A DNA stretch of 64,000 bases from an uncultured Alphaproteobacteria bacterium (GCA_902601455.1 CACKNC010000001.1:282240-346239); one strand, 5' to 3'; positions 35,916 through 45,864 are shown, numbered from the stretch's first letter. The notes: generated from the letters alone by a model not told the origin. Program-made: numbers and translations.

Positions 35916-36076
35916 AGAAAAAAAATAACTTAATTCAATTTAAGAAAATAAAAAGTAAGTGCCCAACTTGCAAAAAAAAATCAAAAGAACCTTTTAGTCC
36001 ATTTTGTTCAAAAAAATGTGCTGATTTAGATTTAATGAAATGGCTTAGTGATGAACACCAACTAAATGTAAATTAA
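35906..36076 (+). CDS. yacG: DNA gyrase inhibitor YacG (zinc-binding), 56 residues
   Basis: A small zinc protein that in E. coli binds GyrB and blocks gyrase. The four ligands appear as SKCPTCKKK and [19 protein letters not shown], the FCS..C..DL.KW pattern being the family hallmark. Starts inside the end of infA, a conserved neighbour. No other small zinc-ribbon family fits as well. Confidence 0.88.
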   Translation: MEIEKKNNLIQFKKIKSKCPTCKKKSKEPFSPFCSKKCADLDLMKWLSDEHQLNVN

Positions 36077-36135
36077 TAATATTTTTAATATTTAATTGAA
36101 TTCATGCCTAAAACACTTTATCACATTTTTTCAAT

Positions 36136-36211
<76 letters not shown>

Positions 36212-36293
36212 CTATTTAATGGCTTAAATAAAATTAAATCTTTTTCATAAAAAAATACTGTAATAAGAGAAGTATTTCTATAATTATTAATTA

Positions 36294-37190
36294 ATGAAAA
36301 AAGATAAAATCATTGTTAGTTCTGCTGATAGTAATTATTTTTTTTTATTAAAAGAACTTTTTCTATCATTAAATAAATCAGGAATTTTATCTGATTATCA
36401 ATTTTCTATTCTTGATACAGGTTTAACTGAAGAGCAAAAAATTTTCTTTCTGGATAACTCAGTAATTATAAAAGATGCAATCTGGAACACACCTGTTCCA
36501 AAGTTTAAAATCTTGGGAAGAGATAATCTTAAGACGCAAGTTGCAAGAGCGTATTTACCAGATTACTTTGAAAATTATAAATTATACATTTGGCTAGATG
36601 CAGATATGTGGCTTAATGACATAGAAAGTTTTTATTTTTATGAAAATGGAGCTTTAAATAACAAACTAACAATCGTTCCTCAATCAGATCGAGCTTATGT
36701 AAAAAATGCAAATGTAGAATGGTTATTTGGTTTTCCAAAAAAAATTAAAACTATAAATTATAAAAACATAAGTAAATCTATTTCAAAAACTCTTGGGAGA
36801 AAGTACGCTTTTCATTCTACGTTAAATGCTGGAGCATTTGCGATAAATGATAATGTGAATATTTGGAAATGTTTCCAAAAAAATATAAAACTTGCTGCTA
36901 AAAAAGGAAGAATTTTTGGGACTGATCAAGTAGCTTTAGCATTAAGTATATACGAAGATGATCTTCCTTCTGAATTTTTACCAGCCTATTGCAATTGGAT
37001 GTGTGAATTTAAAATGCCTAAGTTTGATGATGATAAAAGTCAATTTGTAGAACCTTACATTCCTAATCATCCAATCGCATTAGTTCATCTAGCAGGACTA
37101 GATGATATTAGACAAGATAAAAATATTTTATCTGATGTTGAGACATTAGATGGTTTGCGAATAAAAAAATCTCTAAGATATAATGTTTAA
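36294..37190 (+). CDS. Glycosyltransferase-like protein (GT8-type fold)
   Basis: A 298-residue soluble protein with features of nucleotide-sugar-dependent GT-A enzymes: an N-terminal strand IIVSSADSNYFFLLKEL, a DxD-type metal motif YIWLDADMWL near residue 100 and a later GTDQVALAL segment, as in GT8-like proteins. Its last eight bases overlap the next permease gene, though the functions look unrelated. Donor and acceptor unknown. Confidence 0.7.
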   Translation: MKKDKIIVSSADSNYFFLLKELFLSLNKSGILSDYQFSILDTGLTEEQKIFFLDNSVIIKDAIWNTPVPKFKILGRDNLKTQVARAYLPDYFENYKLYIWLDADMWLNDIESFYFYENGALNNKLTIVPQSDRAYVKNANVEWLFGFPKKIKTINYKNISKSISKTLGRKYAFHSTLNAGAFAINDNVNIWKCFQKNIKLAAKKGRIFGTDQVALALSIYEDDLPSEFLPAYCNWMCEFKMPKFDDDKSQFVEPYIPNHPIALVHLAGLDDIRQDKNILSDVETLDGLRIKKSLRYNV

Positions 37191-37887
37191 ATTTGATAAG
37201 TTAGTTTTTGGTGATTTAGGCTGGGGTGATGAGTTACTTTTTGCAACACTAATGACAATTACTGTAAGTATTTTGTCAATGGGCCTTGGTTTATGTCTGG
37301 CAATTATTACCGTTTGGGCAAAATTAATTACCAATAGAATTACCCGTTTAATTGCAAGTTTTTATACTACAGTCGTAAGAGGTGTTCCTGAACTATTAGT
37401 AATATATTTAATATTCTTTGGTGGTAATTCTGTTATAATGGGAGTTGCAAAGCTGTTTGGATACAATGGATATATAGAGCTCAATGCTCTTACAATTGGA
37501 ACTATCGCAATAGCTTTTATATCCGCAACATATTCAAGTGAAGTTATTAGAGCCGCATACTTGGCAGTTAATAAGGGTCAAGTAGAGGCTGCAAAGGCGC
37601 TTGGACTCAGCAAAATTCAAATATTTTTAAGAGTGATGGGTCCTCAAATAATTAGACATGCCCTGCCAGGAATAGGCAATGTCTGGCAGATAACATTAAA
37701 AGACACATCATTAATTTCAGTAACAGGACTTGTTGAAATTATGAGACAAACAAGAATAGCTTCCAATGTTGAACATTCACCATTAACATTTTTAATAACT
37801 GCTGCTTTTTTATATCTTTTCCTGACAACATTCTCTGGAAAATTTTTTAAAGTTTTAGAAATAAATTATTCAAAAGGTTATAGTTAA
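37183..37887 (+). CDS. Amino-acid ABC transporter permease (HisQ/HisM family)
   Basis: A 234-residue polar-amino-acid permease with about five helices. The EAA docking loop is EAAKALGLSKIQIFLRV near 133 and the family segment TTVVRGVPELLVIYLIFF near 65. It shares one base with the following permease gene, forming a HisQM-type pair for heteromeric membrane parts. The binding protein and ATPase are not next to it, so they must be encoded elsewhere. Confidence 0.9.
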   Translation: MFKFDKLVFGDLGWGDELLFATLMTITVSILSMGLGLCLAIITVWAKLITNRITRLIASFYTTVVRGVPELLVIYLIFFGGNSVIMGVAKLFGYNGYIELNALTIGTIAIAFISATYSSEVIRAAYLAVNKGQVEAAKALGLSKIQIFLRVMGPQIIRHALPGIGNVWQITLKDTSLISVTGLVEIMRQTRIASNVEHSPLTFLITAAFLYLFLTTFSGKFFKVLEINYSKGYS

Positions 37888-38600
37888 TGCAAAATCTTTT
37901 ATCTTATCTAAATGAGTTTTTGCTTTTTCGTAATTTTGTAGAAGTAATCGGAGGACTTGATAATACTTTACTTTTATTGTTAATTTCCCTGCCTATTGGT
38001 TTTGTCTTATCATTAATATTTGCTTTAGGAAGAGTTTCACAAAATAAATTTATATCAAAACCTATAGCATCTTATATATTTGTCATAAGAGGAACCCCAT
38101 TGCTTGTACAAATCTATTTAATATACTTCGGCTTAGGATCGATTGAATTTATCAGGGAAAGTTTTTTGTGGTATCTTTTAAGGGAGCCTTTTTGGTGTGG
38201 AGTTTTAGCTCTTACTATTAATACTGTTGCATATGGCAGTGAGATTTTTAGAGGTGGTATACAATCAGTTACAAGGGGGCAAATTGAGTCTGGATTATCT
38301 CTTGGTTTCAATAAAATTGATCTTTTAAGAAAAATTATTTTCCCTATTGCTCTAAGAAAAGTTTTACCTTCTTATGGAAATGAGTTAATTTTGATGGTTA
38401 AAGCAACATCATTAGTTAGCTTAACAACGTATATGGAAATGACAGGTATAGCCAGAAAAATAATGGCCAAAACATTTGCTCCAGTTGAGGCATTTATTGC
38501 TGCAGGGATACTTTACTTATTTTTAAATTTTTTAATGGTTCAGTTTGTTAAATACTTAGAGTGGAAATATAACCCGCACTTAAGAGTAGAGCAAAACTAG
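37887..38600 (+). CDS. Amino-acid ABC transporter permease (HisM family)
   Basis: Partner permease, 237 residues, with VIRGTPLLVQIYLIYFGLG and the EAA-like loop QIESGLSLGFNKIDLLRKIIFP near 132. Helices and length are normal. Its stop uses the G of a CTAG shared with the converging cytochrome gene. Probable substrates are polar or basic amino acids; the two permeases look like an orphan pair because no other subunits flank them. Confidence 0.9.
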   Translation: MQNLLSYLNEFLLFRNFVEVIGGLDNTLLLLLISLPIGFVLSLIFALGRVSQNKFISKPIASYIFVIRGTPLLVQIYLIYFGLGSIEFIRESFLWYLLREPFWCGVLALTINTVAYGSEIFRGGIQSVTRGQIESGLSLGFNKIDLLRKIIFPIALRKVLPSYGNELILMVKATSLVSLTTYMEMTGIARKIMAKTFAPVEAFIAAGILYLFLNFLMVQFVKYLEWKYNPHLRVEQN

Positions 38601-39034
38601 TTTCTAAATTTTTTGTGACACGTTCCACAATTAGAAGCCATAATGTTAAAATTTTCCATTAAGCTTACACTGTCCTGATTTTCTATACTTAATCCAATAT
38701 CTTCTATAGATTTAATGAAATTGTCATTATAGAGATCAAAAGTTTCTCTGTCCCCCCAAATTAATTCAGAAGCTTTTCCACCTTGAGAGCCTAAGGGAAA
38801 AAGCTCTTTAAAATCTTTGGCTGCGTGAAGCAATTCTTCATTTAATAGCTTTATTTCATCAAATTCTGAAGCCATAGCTAGTGGGTACATTTTAGATGAG
38901 TATGCCTTAATTTTACTCATATTTGCCATTCTTTCTTTAACAATTTTTTCTACACTTTTATCTTCGATATTAACTTCATGGGAAATAGAAAAAAAAGGTA
39001 TGAAAATAAGTAATAGTATTAGTTTAATATTCAT
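38597..39034 (-). CDS. Class II cytochrome c (c'/c556 type)
   Basis: A 145-residue periplasmic electron carrier: signal peptide (about 1-18, ending FSIS) and a four-helix bundle ending in the heme site NCGTCHKKF (CxxCH), as in cytochromes c' and c556 where the heme is C-terminal. Its start overlaps the IolE-like gene by 11 bases. The redox partner is unknown. Confidence 0.9.
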   Translation of the reverse strand: MNIKLILLLIFIPFFSISHEVNIEDKSVEKIVKERMANMSKIKAYSSKMYPLAMASEFDEIKLLNEELLHAAKDFKELFPLGSQGGKASELIWGDRETFDLYNDNFIKSIEDIGLSIENQDSVSLMENFNIMASNCGTCHKKFRN

Positions 39035-39917
39035 AATTAGTATTGTCTAAAATCTTTGTAAGATAATTATATCCAATTTTGGCATATTCAAGAGGGTTAG
39101 CTTTTATCGGATCTTGTTCAGCTTCTATTATTAGCCATTTTTCGTAATTATTTTCATATAAAATTTTAAATAATGGCTCATAATCTATACACCCATCCCC
39201 TGGGACAGTGAAAACTCCATCTAAAAAAGACTCTCTAAAGCTGAGATCATTTTTAAGTGATTTTTCTAAAATATTCTTTCTTATATCTTTACAGTGAACA
39301 TGATTTATTTTTGTTATATAATTTTTTAAAACTCTTTCAAAATCTGCTTGTGCAAATAATAAATGACCAGTATCATAAAGTAGAAAAGTATTATCATTTG
39401 TATTTTCCATAAACCTATCAACATCATATTCTGTTTGAATAATTGTGCCCATATGCTCATGGTAAGACATTGGCATTCCTTCATTGGTTAGTCGGTTAGA
39501 AATTTCATTAATTTTTTTACAATATTCAACAAATTCTTCATCATCCATATTTGGACGAGTAGATAATTTTCTTGATTGATCACCTTGAATAGATCCTGAT
39601 ACATCTGCAAATACAAATACGTCTGCTTCAACCATTTTGAGTAAGTTTAAATGATCTTGCATTGCTGCCCACTCATCATTTGCGGATCTCCCTCTTAGCA
39701 GAGATCCATACCAGCCACCTGGCATTTTAAGATTATATTTTTTTAATAAAAAATTTGTAATACCAGGATTTCTTGGAAACTTTCCTCCAAGTTCAATGCC
39801 AGTAAACCCTGCTAAGGAAGCTTCTTCCAAACATTGTTCTATTGGTGTATCCCCTCCTAGTTCAGGCATATCATCATTGCTCCAAGCGATGGGAGCTATT
39901 CCTAATTTTAATTTCAT
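39024..39917 (-). CDS. iolE: Myo-inosose-2 dehydratase-like TIM-barrel protein (IolE type)
   Basis: A 297-residue sugar-phosphate isomerase/epimerase-fold protein. LGIAPIAWSNDDMPELGGDTP, the YHEHMGTIIQTEYDVDRFM segment, LYDTGHLLFA and VPGDGCIDYEPLF match IolE, which dehydrates 2-keto-myo-inositol in inositol breakdown, using metal-binding Glu, Asp and His residues visible here. No other iol genes are in the window, so an isolated copy or a related substrate is possible. Confidence 0.82.
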   Translation of the reverse strand: MKLKLGIAPIAWSNDDMPELGGDTPIEQCLEEASLAGFTGIELGGKFPRNPGITNFLLKKYNLKMPGGWYGSLLRGRSANDEWAAMQDHLNLLKMVEADVFVFADVSGSIQGDQSRKLSTRPNMDDEEFVEYCKKINEISNRLTNEGMPMSYHEHMGTIIQTEYDVDRFMENTNDNTFLLYDTGHLLFAQADFERVLKNYITKINHVHCKDIRKNILEKSLKNDLSFRESFLDGVFTVPGDGCIDYEPLFKILYENNYEKWLIIEAEQDPIKANPLEYAKIGYNYLTKILDNTNYEY

Positions 39918-39961
39918 TTTTTTTTATATTTCATGATATGATAAAAAAATAAAGAGAAAAT

Positions 39962-40783
39962 ATGAATATTCTTATAGTTGATGGAAACGAAAAAGAAGCA
40001 TCTTTAAGATACACTGATATGGGTATGGATACCCAATACGAAGTTTATAAAAAAGTTTTAAATTCTTTATCTTTAGAAAATTTTAACATTCAAATAATTC
40101 ATCCAGCTATATCAAATAATTTTTTACCTAAAGGCATAAGCTTAGATGATTTTGATGGTGTAGCTTGGACTGGAAGTTTGCTAAATATCTATGATATGAC
40201 TTCACCAATTATTAATCAAATTAATCTTGCTAAAGAATTATTTACTAAAAAAAATAAAATATTTGGAAGTTGCTGGGGTCTACAAGTATTAGTGACAGCA
40301 GCTGGAGGAAAAATTAGAAAAAACCCAAAAGGTCTTGAGGCAGTAGTAGCCAAAGAAATTACTATAAATAATGAAGGTCTCAATCACCCTATGTACAAAG
40401 GCAAAGATAGTGTTTTTGATGCTTTTTGTTGGCATTATGATGATACTGAGCTCTTACCTTCAAATTCTAAGATTTTGGCTTCAAACAATAAAAGTGAAGT
40501 ACAATCAGTTTCATTTGATATGAATGAGTCAAGTGTTTGGGCAGTTCAATATCATCCTGAATTTGATCCATTGTGGATAGCAGGATTAATGCAACAGCGT
40601 GAAGATATTCTGCTAAAAGAAGGGGCTTTTAGTGAAAAAAAATATTTTGATGAAGAATTAAATTTTTTTTCAAATTATAAAAATATGGACGAAAAAGATA
40701 ATCATGTAAAATATAGTGATTTAATAAATATTAGTAAACATACTCGAGAATTATCTAATTGGATTAGCAATCTTAAGAATTAA
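39962..40783 (+). CDS. Class I glutamine amidotransferase domain protein
   Basis: A 273-residue stand-alone GATase-1. The nucleophile Cys lies in IFGSCWGLQVLVTAAGG and the His-Glu pair in WAVQYHPEFDP, so the triad is intact. GMP-synthase-like amidotransferases hydrolyse gamma-glutamyl or glutamine bonds; the actual substrate is unknown. An extra C-terminal about 60 residues follow the domain. Its end overlaps the converging glpK by 11 bases. Confidence 0.85.
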   Translation: MNILIVDGNEKEASLRYTDMGMDTQYEVYKKVLNSLSLENFNIQIIHPAISNNFLPKGISLDDFDGVAWTGSLLNIYDMTSPIINQINLAKELFTKKNKIFGSCWGLQVLVTAAGGKIRKNPKGLEAVVAKEITINNEGLNHPMYKGKDSVFDAFCWHYDDTELLPSNSKILASNNKSEVQSVSFDMNESSVWAVQYHPEFDPLWIAGLMQQREDILLKEGAFSEKKYFDEELNFFSNYKNMDEKDNHVKYSDLINISKHTRELSNWISNLKN

Positions 40784-42254
40784 GTGAAATTAAGTTTTTA
40801 ACAGTTTTTTTCCAAGTCTTAATTTCTGTTTGTATTATTTTCTTAGAAGTATTTGGTTTAGCGATTTTATTTTTTTTCCAAAATTTTGAAATTGCATTAA
40901 CATTTTTAATTAATCCAGCATTCAACCCTGCTAAATAGGCTACACCAAGAGAAGTAGTTTCTATATTTTCTGGTTTAATGATCTGTACCTGCGTTATGTT
41001 AGATAAGCTTTGAAGAAAATTATTATTGCTTATCATTCCTCCATCAACTCTAATTTCTCTAATTTTGATTTTAGCATCTCTCTCCATTGACTCTATTAGA
41101 TCTAATGTCTGAAAAGAAAGACTATCTAAAGTGGCTTTAATAATGTCTGCCTGAGAAGTATTTCTTGTTAACCCAAATATTGCTCCTCTTGTATTTGGCT
41201 CCCAATGAGGTGCGCCTAGTCCAGTTAATGCTGGCACGACTATAATATTTTCACGTTTATTTGCTTTGGAATAAATTTTGTCTGTTTCTTTAGAGTTTTT
41301 GAAAAAAAGCATATTATCTCTCAGCCACTGAATTGCTGAGCCAGCAACAAAAATACTTCCTTCATAACAGAACATTTTTTTACCATTTATTTTAAAAGCC
41401 ACAGTAGTTAGAAGCTTATTAGTTGAAATTTTAAACTTACTGCCAATATTCATTAATAAAAAACATCCTGTCCCATACGTACTCTTTGACTGTCCTGCAT
41501 TAAAACAGGCTTGGCCTATGGTTGCAGCTTGTTGATCGCCAGCCATTCCACCTATCACAATATTTCCCCCAAATAATTTAGTTGAACCAAAGTTAAATGC
41601 ATTTTCTTTGACTTCAGGGAGTAGGCTTTTATTTATGTTAAATAATTTCAAAAGTTCGTCTGACCATTCTTCTTTTTTAGAATCAAAAATCATTGTTCTA
41701 GATGCATTTGTTATATCTGTTAAATGAGATTTACCTTCAGTTAATTTCCATAACAACCAAGTGTCTATAGTGCCAAAAAGAATGTCGGTAATTTGTTTTT
41801 TATTATTCTTTGAAGTTTTATTAAGTATCCACTTTATTTTTGTAGCTGAAAAATATGGGTCTAAAACTAATCCAGTTATTTTTTGAATAATTTTATCTTT
41901 CTTTTTAAGTTTTAGTTTATCACAATAGTCAGCAGTTCTTCTGTCCTGCCATACAATAGCTTTATGAATAGGTTTTCCAGTTTTTTTATTCCATAAAACA
42001 GTTGTTTCTCTTTGATTTGTGATACCAATAGAAATAATTTGAGATGGCCTGAGCTTATTTTTTTTTATTGTTCGACGCATTAAATGCTCTACATCTCTCC
42101 ATATTTCTTGAGCATCATGCTCTACCCAACCATCATTTGGGAAATATTGTTTGAATTCTTTTTGTTCAATACTTTTAATTTTAAACTTTGAGTCATACAA
42201 GACAACTCTTGAGCTTGTAGTTCCTTGATCAATTGCGAGAATATATTTTTTCAC
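40773..42254 (-). CDS. glpK: Glycerol kinase
   Basis: Phosphorylates glycerol to glycerol 3-phosphate for lipid synthesis or catabolism. The 493 residues carry the FGGY-family segments YILAIDQGTTSSR at the N-terminus, FPNDGWVEHDAQEIW, GTIDTWLLWKLT, MAGDQQAATIGQACF and the phosphate loop GLGAPHWEPNTRGAIFGLTR. It lies two bases after parE on the same strand. No glpF or glpD is nearby. Confidence 0.95.
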   Translation of the reverse strand: MKKYILAIDQGTTSSRVVLYDSKFKIKSIEQKEFKQYFPNDGWVEHDAQEIWRDVEHLMRRTIKKNKLRPSQIISIGITNQRETTVLWNKKTGKPIHKAIVWQDRRTADYCDKLKLKKKDKIIQKITGLVLDPYFSATKIKWILNKTSKNNKKQITDILFGTIDTWLLWKLTEGKSHLTDITNASRTMIFDSKKEEWSDELLKLFNINKSLLPEVKENAFNFGSTKLFGGNIVIGGMAGDQQAATIGQACFNAGQSKSTYGTGCFLLMNIGSKFKISTNKLLTTVAFKINGKKMFCYEGSIFVAGSAIQWLRDNMLFFKNSKETDKIYSKANKRENIIVVPALTGLGAPHWEPNTRGAIFGLTRNTSQADIIKATLDSLSFQTLDLIESMERDAKIKIREIRVDGGMISNNNFLQSLSNITQVQIIKPENIETTSLGVAYLAGLNAGLIKNVNAISKFWKKNKIAKPNTSKKIIQTEIKTWKKTVKNLISLNS

Positions 42255-42256
42255 TT

Positions 42257-44194
42257 TTAAATATCTATTTGATCAGTAAAATTAGCATTTTCTTGAATGA
42301 ACTTAAATCTATATTCTGCTTTTTTTCCCATTAAAGACTCAAACAAACTTTCTGTTTCTTTCAATTCTTTTTTTCCTTGATTTATATTTATGCTTAATAA
42401 CTTTCTTTTTTCAGGATGCATTGTAGTTGACTTTAGTTGATCAGCCGGCATTTCTCCAAGACCCTTATATCGACTTAACGTTGGATTTATTTTATTTGAA
42501 AATTCTTTTTTAACGATTTTGTCTTTTTCATTTTCATCATAAGCATAATAAATTTTATCTTTATGTTGAATTTTAAAAAGAGGGGGCATGGCTAAAAACA
42601 ATCTATTATTATCTATTATGGGTCGCATATATTTATAAATAAATGTTATTAGTAAAGTTGCTATATGTGATCCGTCTACATCTGCGTCAGTCATAAGTAT
42701 TATTTTTTCATATCGCAATTTTGACAATTCAAAATTTTTACCTATTCCGCAACCAAGTGACTGAATAAGATTTTGAATTTCATTATTATCTGCAATTTTA
42801 GATAAACTAACGCTAAAAACATTTAAAATTTTCCCTCTTAAGGGAAGTATTGCTTGTAATTCTCTATTTCGTGCTTGTTTTGCTGATCCACCAGCACTGT
42901 CCCCCTCAACTATAAATAGTTCTGTGCCCTCAATATTCTTACTAGAACAATCGACTAATTTTCCTGGTAGTTTATGACGCTCCTTAAATGATTTTCTTTC
43001 AAGTTCTTTTATTTTAGTTAAATCAGTTCTTAATAAAGATCTTTCTATTAAAGTATCAATCAGATTTCTAGTTATTTTTTTATTTGAATTTAGCCATAAT
43101 AAAAATTCATTTTGAATTATTGTCTCGAGTTGTTTTTGTAGTTTTGGCATAATAATTCTTTTTTTAGTCTGACCTTCAAAACTTGGTTCATTTATAAATA
43201 TAGAAATCACTATGTCTGAATAATCTATTAGGTCATTTATATTTATGTTGGATATTTTAGAAACTTGGTTTTTTTGGCCATAGAGCTTTATTGCTCTAAT
43301 AATTCCGTTTTTGAAACTATTTTCATGTGAGCCCCCATCAGGTGTTTCAATTGTATTGCAGAAAGATACTAAAGATGATTTTTCATTTTGATTAAAGCTT
43401 ATAAATATTTCACATTTTTCTGTATCATTTATTTTTTTTACTATTGAAAATTGTTTATCAAATAATTTAGAATTATTTTTATTTTTTATTTCTAAGTAGT
43501 CAGCGATTCCATTTTTAAAATGAAATTTTTCATAACTTGGAGTGTTATCAGCGATTAAGTCTTTATCAATCTTAAAATCTATAGATGTTCCTGATACCAG
43601 AACAGCTTTCATTTTTATAAAATCATATAATTTCTTTGGTGAAAATTTTGTTGTTTCAAAAATTGTTTCATCAGGAATAAAAACAATTTCTGTTCCTTTT
43701 TCATTTTTTTTACATTTTTCTATTTTAATTTTAGTTTTAGCTTTCCCTCTTGAATATTTTTGAAAATATTTTTTGCTATTTTTAAATACGGCTACCTCTA
43801 ATGATGAACTTAATGCGTTAACAACTGATATTCCAACCCCATGCAAGCCACCTGATGTTTTGTATGAATTACTGTCAAATTTTCCACCGGCATGAAGAGT
43901 AGAAAGTACTATTTCTAAAGCTCTTTTATTTTTAAATTTAGGGTGAAAATCAATTGGTATACCTCTGCCATTATCTTTAATTAAAATTGAACCATCTTTT
44001 TTATAATGAAAAAAAACTTCACCTGCATGACCGGCAACTACTTCATCTATGCTGTTATCTAAAACCTCATTTACTAGATGATGTAATCCTTGTTCATTTG
44101 TGCTTCCTATGTACATCCCTGGACGTTTTCTTACAGGTTCTAATCCCTCTAGTACTTCTATATTTTTTGCTGAGTAGGAAGTTTTCTTTGCCAT
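42257..44194 (-). CDS. parE: DNA topoisomerase IV subunit B
   Basis: ATPase subunit of topoisomerase IV, which decatenates replicated chromosomes. ATP site LVNEVLDNSIDEV, KDNGRGIPIDFHPK and GGLHGVGISVVNAL, the TOPRIM motif FIVEGDSAGGSAKQARN and DADVDGSHIATL are present. Alphaproteobacterial ParE features and the about 646-residue length, without the GyrB insertion, favour parE over gyrB. Start chosen at MAKKTS; a TTG five codons upstream is also in frame. Confidence 0.9.
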   Translation of the reverse strand: MAKKTSYSAKNIEVLEGLEPVRKRPGMYIGSTNEQGLHHLVNEVLDNSIDEVVAGHAGEVFFHYKKDGSILIKDNGRGIPIDFHPKFKNKRALEIVLSTLHAGGKFDSNSYKTSGGLHGVGISVVNALSSSLEVAVFKNSKKYFQKYSRGKAKTKIKIEKCKKNEKGTEIVFIPDETIFETTKFSPKKLYDFIKMKAVLVSGTSIDFKIDKDLIADNTPSYEKFHFKNGIADYLEIKNKNNSKLFDKQFSIVKKINDTEKCEIFISFNQNEKSSLVSFCNTIETPDGGSHENSFKNGIIRAIKLYGQKNQVSKISNININDLIDYSDIVISIFINEPSFEGQTKKRIIMPKLQKQLETIIQNEFLLWLNSNKKITRNLIDTLIERSLLRTDLTKIKELERKSFKERHKLPGKLVDCSSKNIEGTELFIVEGDSAGGSAKQARNRELQAILPLRGKILNVFSVSLSKIADNNEIQNLIQSLGCGIGKNFELSKLRYEKIILMTDADVDGSHIATLLITFIYKYMRPIIDNNRLFLAMPPLFKIQHKDKIYYAYDENEKDKIVKKEFSNKINPTLSRYKGLGEMPADQLKSTTMHPEKRKLLSININQGKKELKETESLFESLMGKKAEYRFKFIQENANFTDQIDI

Positions 44195-44229
44195 TTCTTT
44201 TTCTATCAAAAGTATCGAAATATTAACAT

Positions 44230-44261
44230 AAAAAAAAACCGCCTTATTTTAAGGCGGCTTT
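44230..44261 (-). terminator. Rho-independent terminator of glnA
   Basis: CCGCCTT pairs with AAGGCGG around a five-base loop; on the minus strand it is followed by a long U-run. It lies 30 bases after the glnA stop and upstream of parE, isolating the glnA transcript. Confidence 0.92.
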
Positions 44262-44293
44262 TAGTCAAAATTATAAAAAAATTTTATAAAATT

Positions 44294-45727
44294 TTAAACA
44301 TCATAATAAAGATTAAATTCATGAGGATGAGGTCTTAAATCCATTGGACTAACTTCATTCTCTTTTTTATAAGAAATATAAGTTTCAATATTATCTTTAG
44401 TAAATACATCCCCTGCTAACAAATATTTATGATCTTTTTCAAGCGCATCCAAAGCTTCGGCAAGAGATCCAGGGGTTGAAGGTATTTTTGCTAAAACACT
44501 TGCAGGTGCTTCATAAATATTGATGTCAGTAGGTTTCCCTGGATTTATTTTATTTTTAACACCATCTAAACCAGCCATTAATATAGCAGAGAATGCTAAG
44601 TATGGATTTGCAGAAGGATCAGGACATCTAAACTCAATTCTTTTAGCTTTAGGGCTAGCAGTGTAATTATTTGGTATTCTAACAGAAGCAGTTCTGTTTG
44701 CTGCTGAATACGCTATGTTTACTGGAGCTTCAAAGCCAGGCACTAATCTTTTATAAGAATTAGTTGTAGGTGCGCAAAATGCTAATAGTGATGGAGCATG
44801 TTTTAAAATGCCTCCAATATAATGAAGTGCAAAGTCACTTAAGTCAGCATAATTTCCTTTCTTATACATTAGTGTTTTATTTTTTTTCCAAATGCTAGAG
44901 TGTACATGCATCCCAGATCCATTATCCTCAAATAATGGTTTTGGCATAAAGGTGGCTGTAAGACCATGAAGTTTTGCTACATTCTTAACAACGTACTTGT
45001 AACGCAATAAATCATCAGCCATAGATAAAAGTGGAGAAAACTCTAAGTCAATCTCACATTGTCCACCTGTTGCGACTTCATGATGCGAAGCTTCAACATT
45101 AATACCAATATCTTCCATTGTTAAAACCATTTCTGTTCTAACATCTTGTAAGCTATCTGATGGAGGTAATGGGAAGTATCCCCCTTTATGTCTTGGTTTA
45201 TGGCCTAGGTTAGGATTTTCATCCCTACCTGTATTCCATGCCCCTTCAGTCGAGTCTACTTCATGAAAGGCAAAATTAGAACCTGAATCATATTTTACGT
45301 CATTAAAAATAAAAAACTCAGCCTCAGGGCCAAAATAAGCTGTATCACCCATACCAGAGGACTTAAGATATTTTTCTGCTTTCTTTGCAATGTATCGCGG
45401 ATCTCTAGAATAACTTTTATATGTTACAGGGTCTACTACGTCGCAATAAAATGCTATTGTCTTTTCTGTAAAAAAAGGATCAATATAAGCTGATGTTACA
45501 TCAGGCACCATTGCCATATCACTATTTTCTATTGATTGAAATCCCCTAACTGAGGATCCATCAAAACCAACACCATCTTTAAATAAATCTTCAGTTAAAT
45601 ACTTAATTGGAATAGAAATGTGATGTGTTGATCCAGGCATATCTGTAAAACGCAGATCAACCATTTTTATATCTTCATTTTTAATTTTTTTTATCAACTC
45701 TTTTGGAGTTTTGCAGTTATATTTCAT
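44294..45727 (-). CDS. glnA: Glutamine synthetase type I
   Basis: Makes glutamine from glutamate, ammonia and ATP; main ammonia-assimilating enzyme. The 477-residue GSI protein has [10 protein letters not shown], the DGSSVRGF loop, [16 protein letters not shown]-like [11 protein letters not shown], and the adenylylation-type Tyr in [12 protein letters not shown] 45727 is chosen because GAGGAA lies four bases upstream; a GTG at 45739 adds four residues. Two tandem glutamine riboswitches lie in its leader and PII (glnB) is just upstream, so expression should respond directly to glutamine. Confidence 0.95.
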   Translation of the reverse strand: MKYNCKTPKELIKKIKNEDIKMVDLRFTDMPGSTHHISIPIKYLTEDLFKDGVGFDGSSVRGFQSIENSDMAMVPDVTSAYIDPFFTEKTIAFYCDVVDPVTYKSYSRDPRYIAKKAEKYLKSSGMGDTAYFGPEAEFFIFNDVKYDSGSNFAFHEVDSTEGAWNTGRDENPNLGHKPRHKGGYFPLPPSDSLQDVRTEMVLTMEDIGINVEASHHEVATGGQCEIDLEFSPLLSMADDLLRYKYVVKNVAKLHGLTATFMPKPLFEDNGSGMHVHSSIWKKNKTLMYKKGNYADLSDFALHYIGGILKHAPSLLAFCAPTTNSYKRLVPGFEAPVNIAYSAANRTASVRIPNNYTASPKAKRIEFRCPDPSANPYLAFSAILMAGLDGVKNKINPGKPTDINIYEAPASVLAKIPSTPGSLAEALDALEKDHKYLLAGDVFTKDNIETYISYKKENEVSPMDLRPHPHEFNLYYDV

Positions 45728-45753
45728 AAAATTCCTCACACCTAAAGTTAACC

Positions 45754-45772
45754 AAATTCAATTATTGAATTT
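45754..45772 (-). other. Hairpin between the riboswitches and the glnA ribosome site
   Basis: AAATTCAA and TTGAATTT form a perfect eight-base-pair stem with a three-base loop, 26 bases before the glnA start. It may be part of the expression platform of the glutamine riboswitches, for example an alternative stem exposing or hiding the ribosome site. There is no U-run after it. Confidence 0.4.
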
Positions 45773-45816
45773 AGCTTGATACTTAATTCATGCTCTAGTT
45801 ATGAAATCTGCTATTC

Positions 45817-45864
45817 GCGTTCCTTCAGCTGAAGCTTACTTCCGACCCAGATGGGTTGAACGAT
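45817..45864 (-). ncRNA. Glutamine riboswitch (glnA RNA motif), copy 2
   Basis: On the minus strand the element reads ATCGTTCA, then hairpin ACCC-ATCT-GGGT, then CGGAAGTAAGC, hairpin CTTC-AGCT-GAAG, and GGAACGC. CGTTC pairs with GAACG as the closing stem. The conserved CGTTCA, CGGAAGTA and GAAGGAACGC blocks and three-stem layout are those of the glnA RNA motif, which binds L-glutamine. It lies 90 bases before the glnA start, 15 bases downstream of an identical-type copy. Confidence 0.9.

Noticed and set aside
42257-44194. gyrB instead of parE
   Set aside because: Length about 646 residues, ParE-type ATP-domain wording and lack of the GyrB insertion favour parE, though the two are close relatives.
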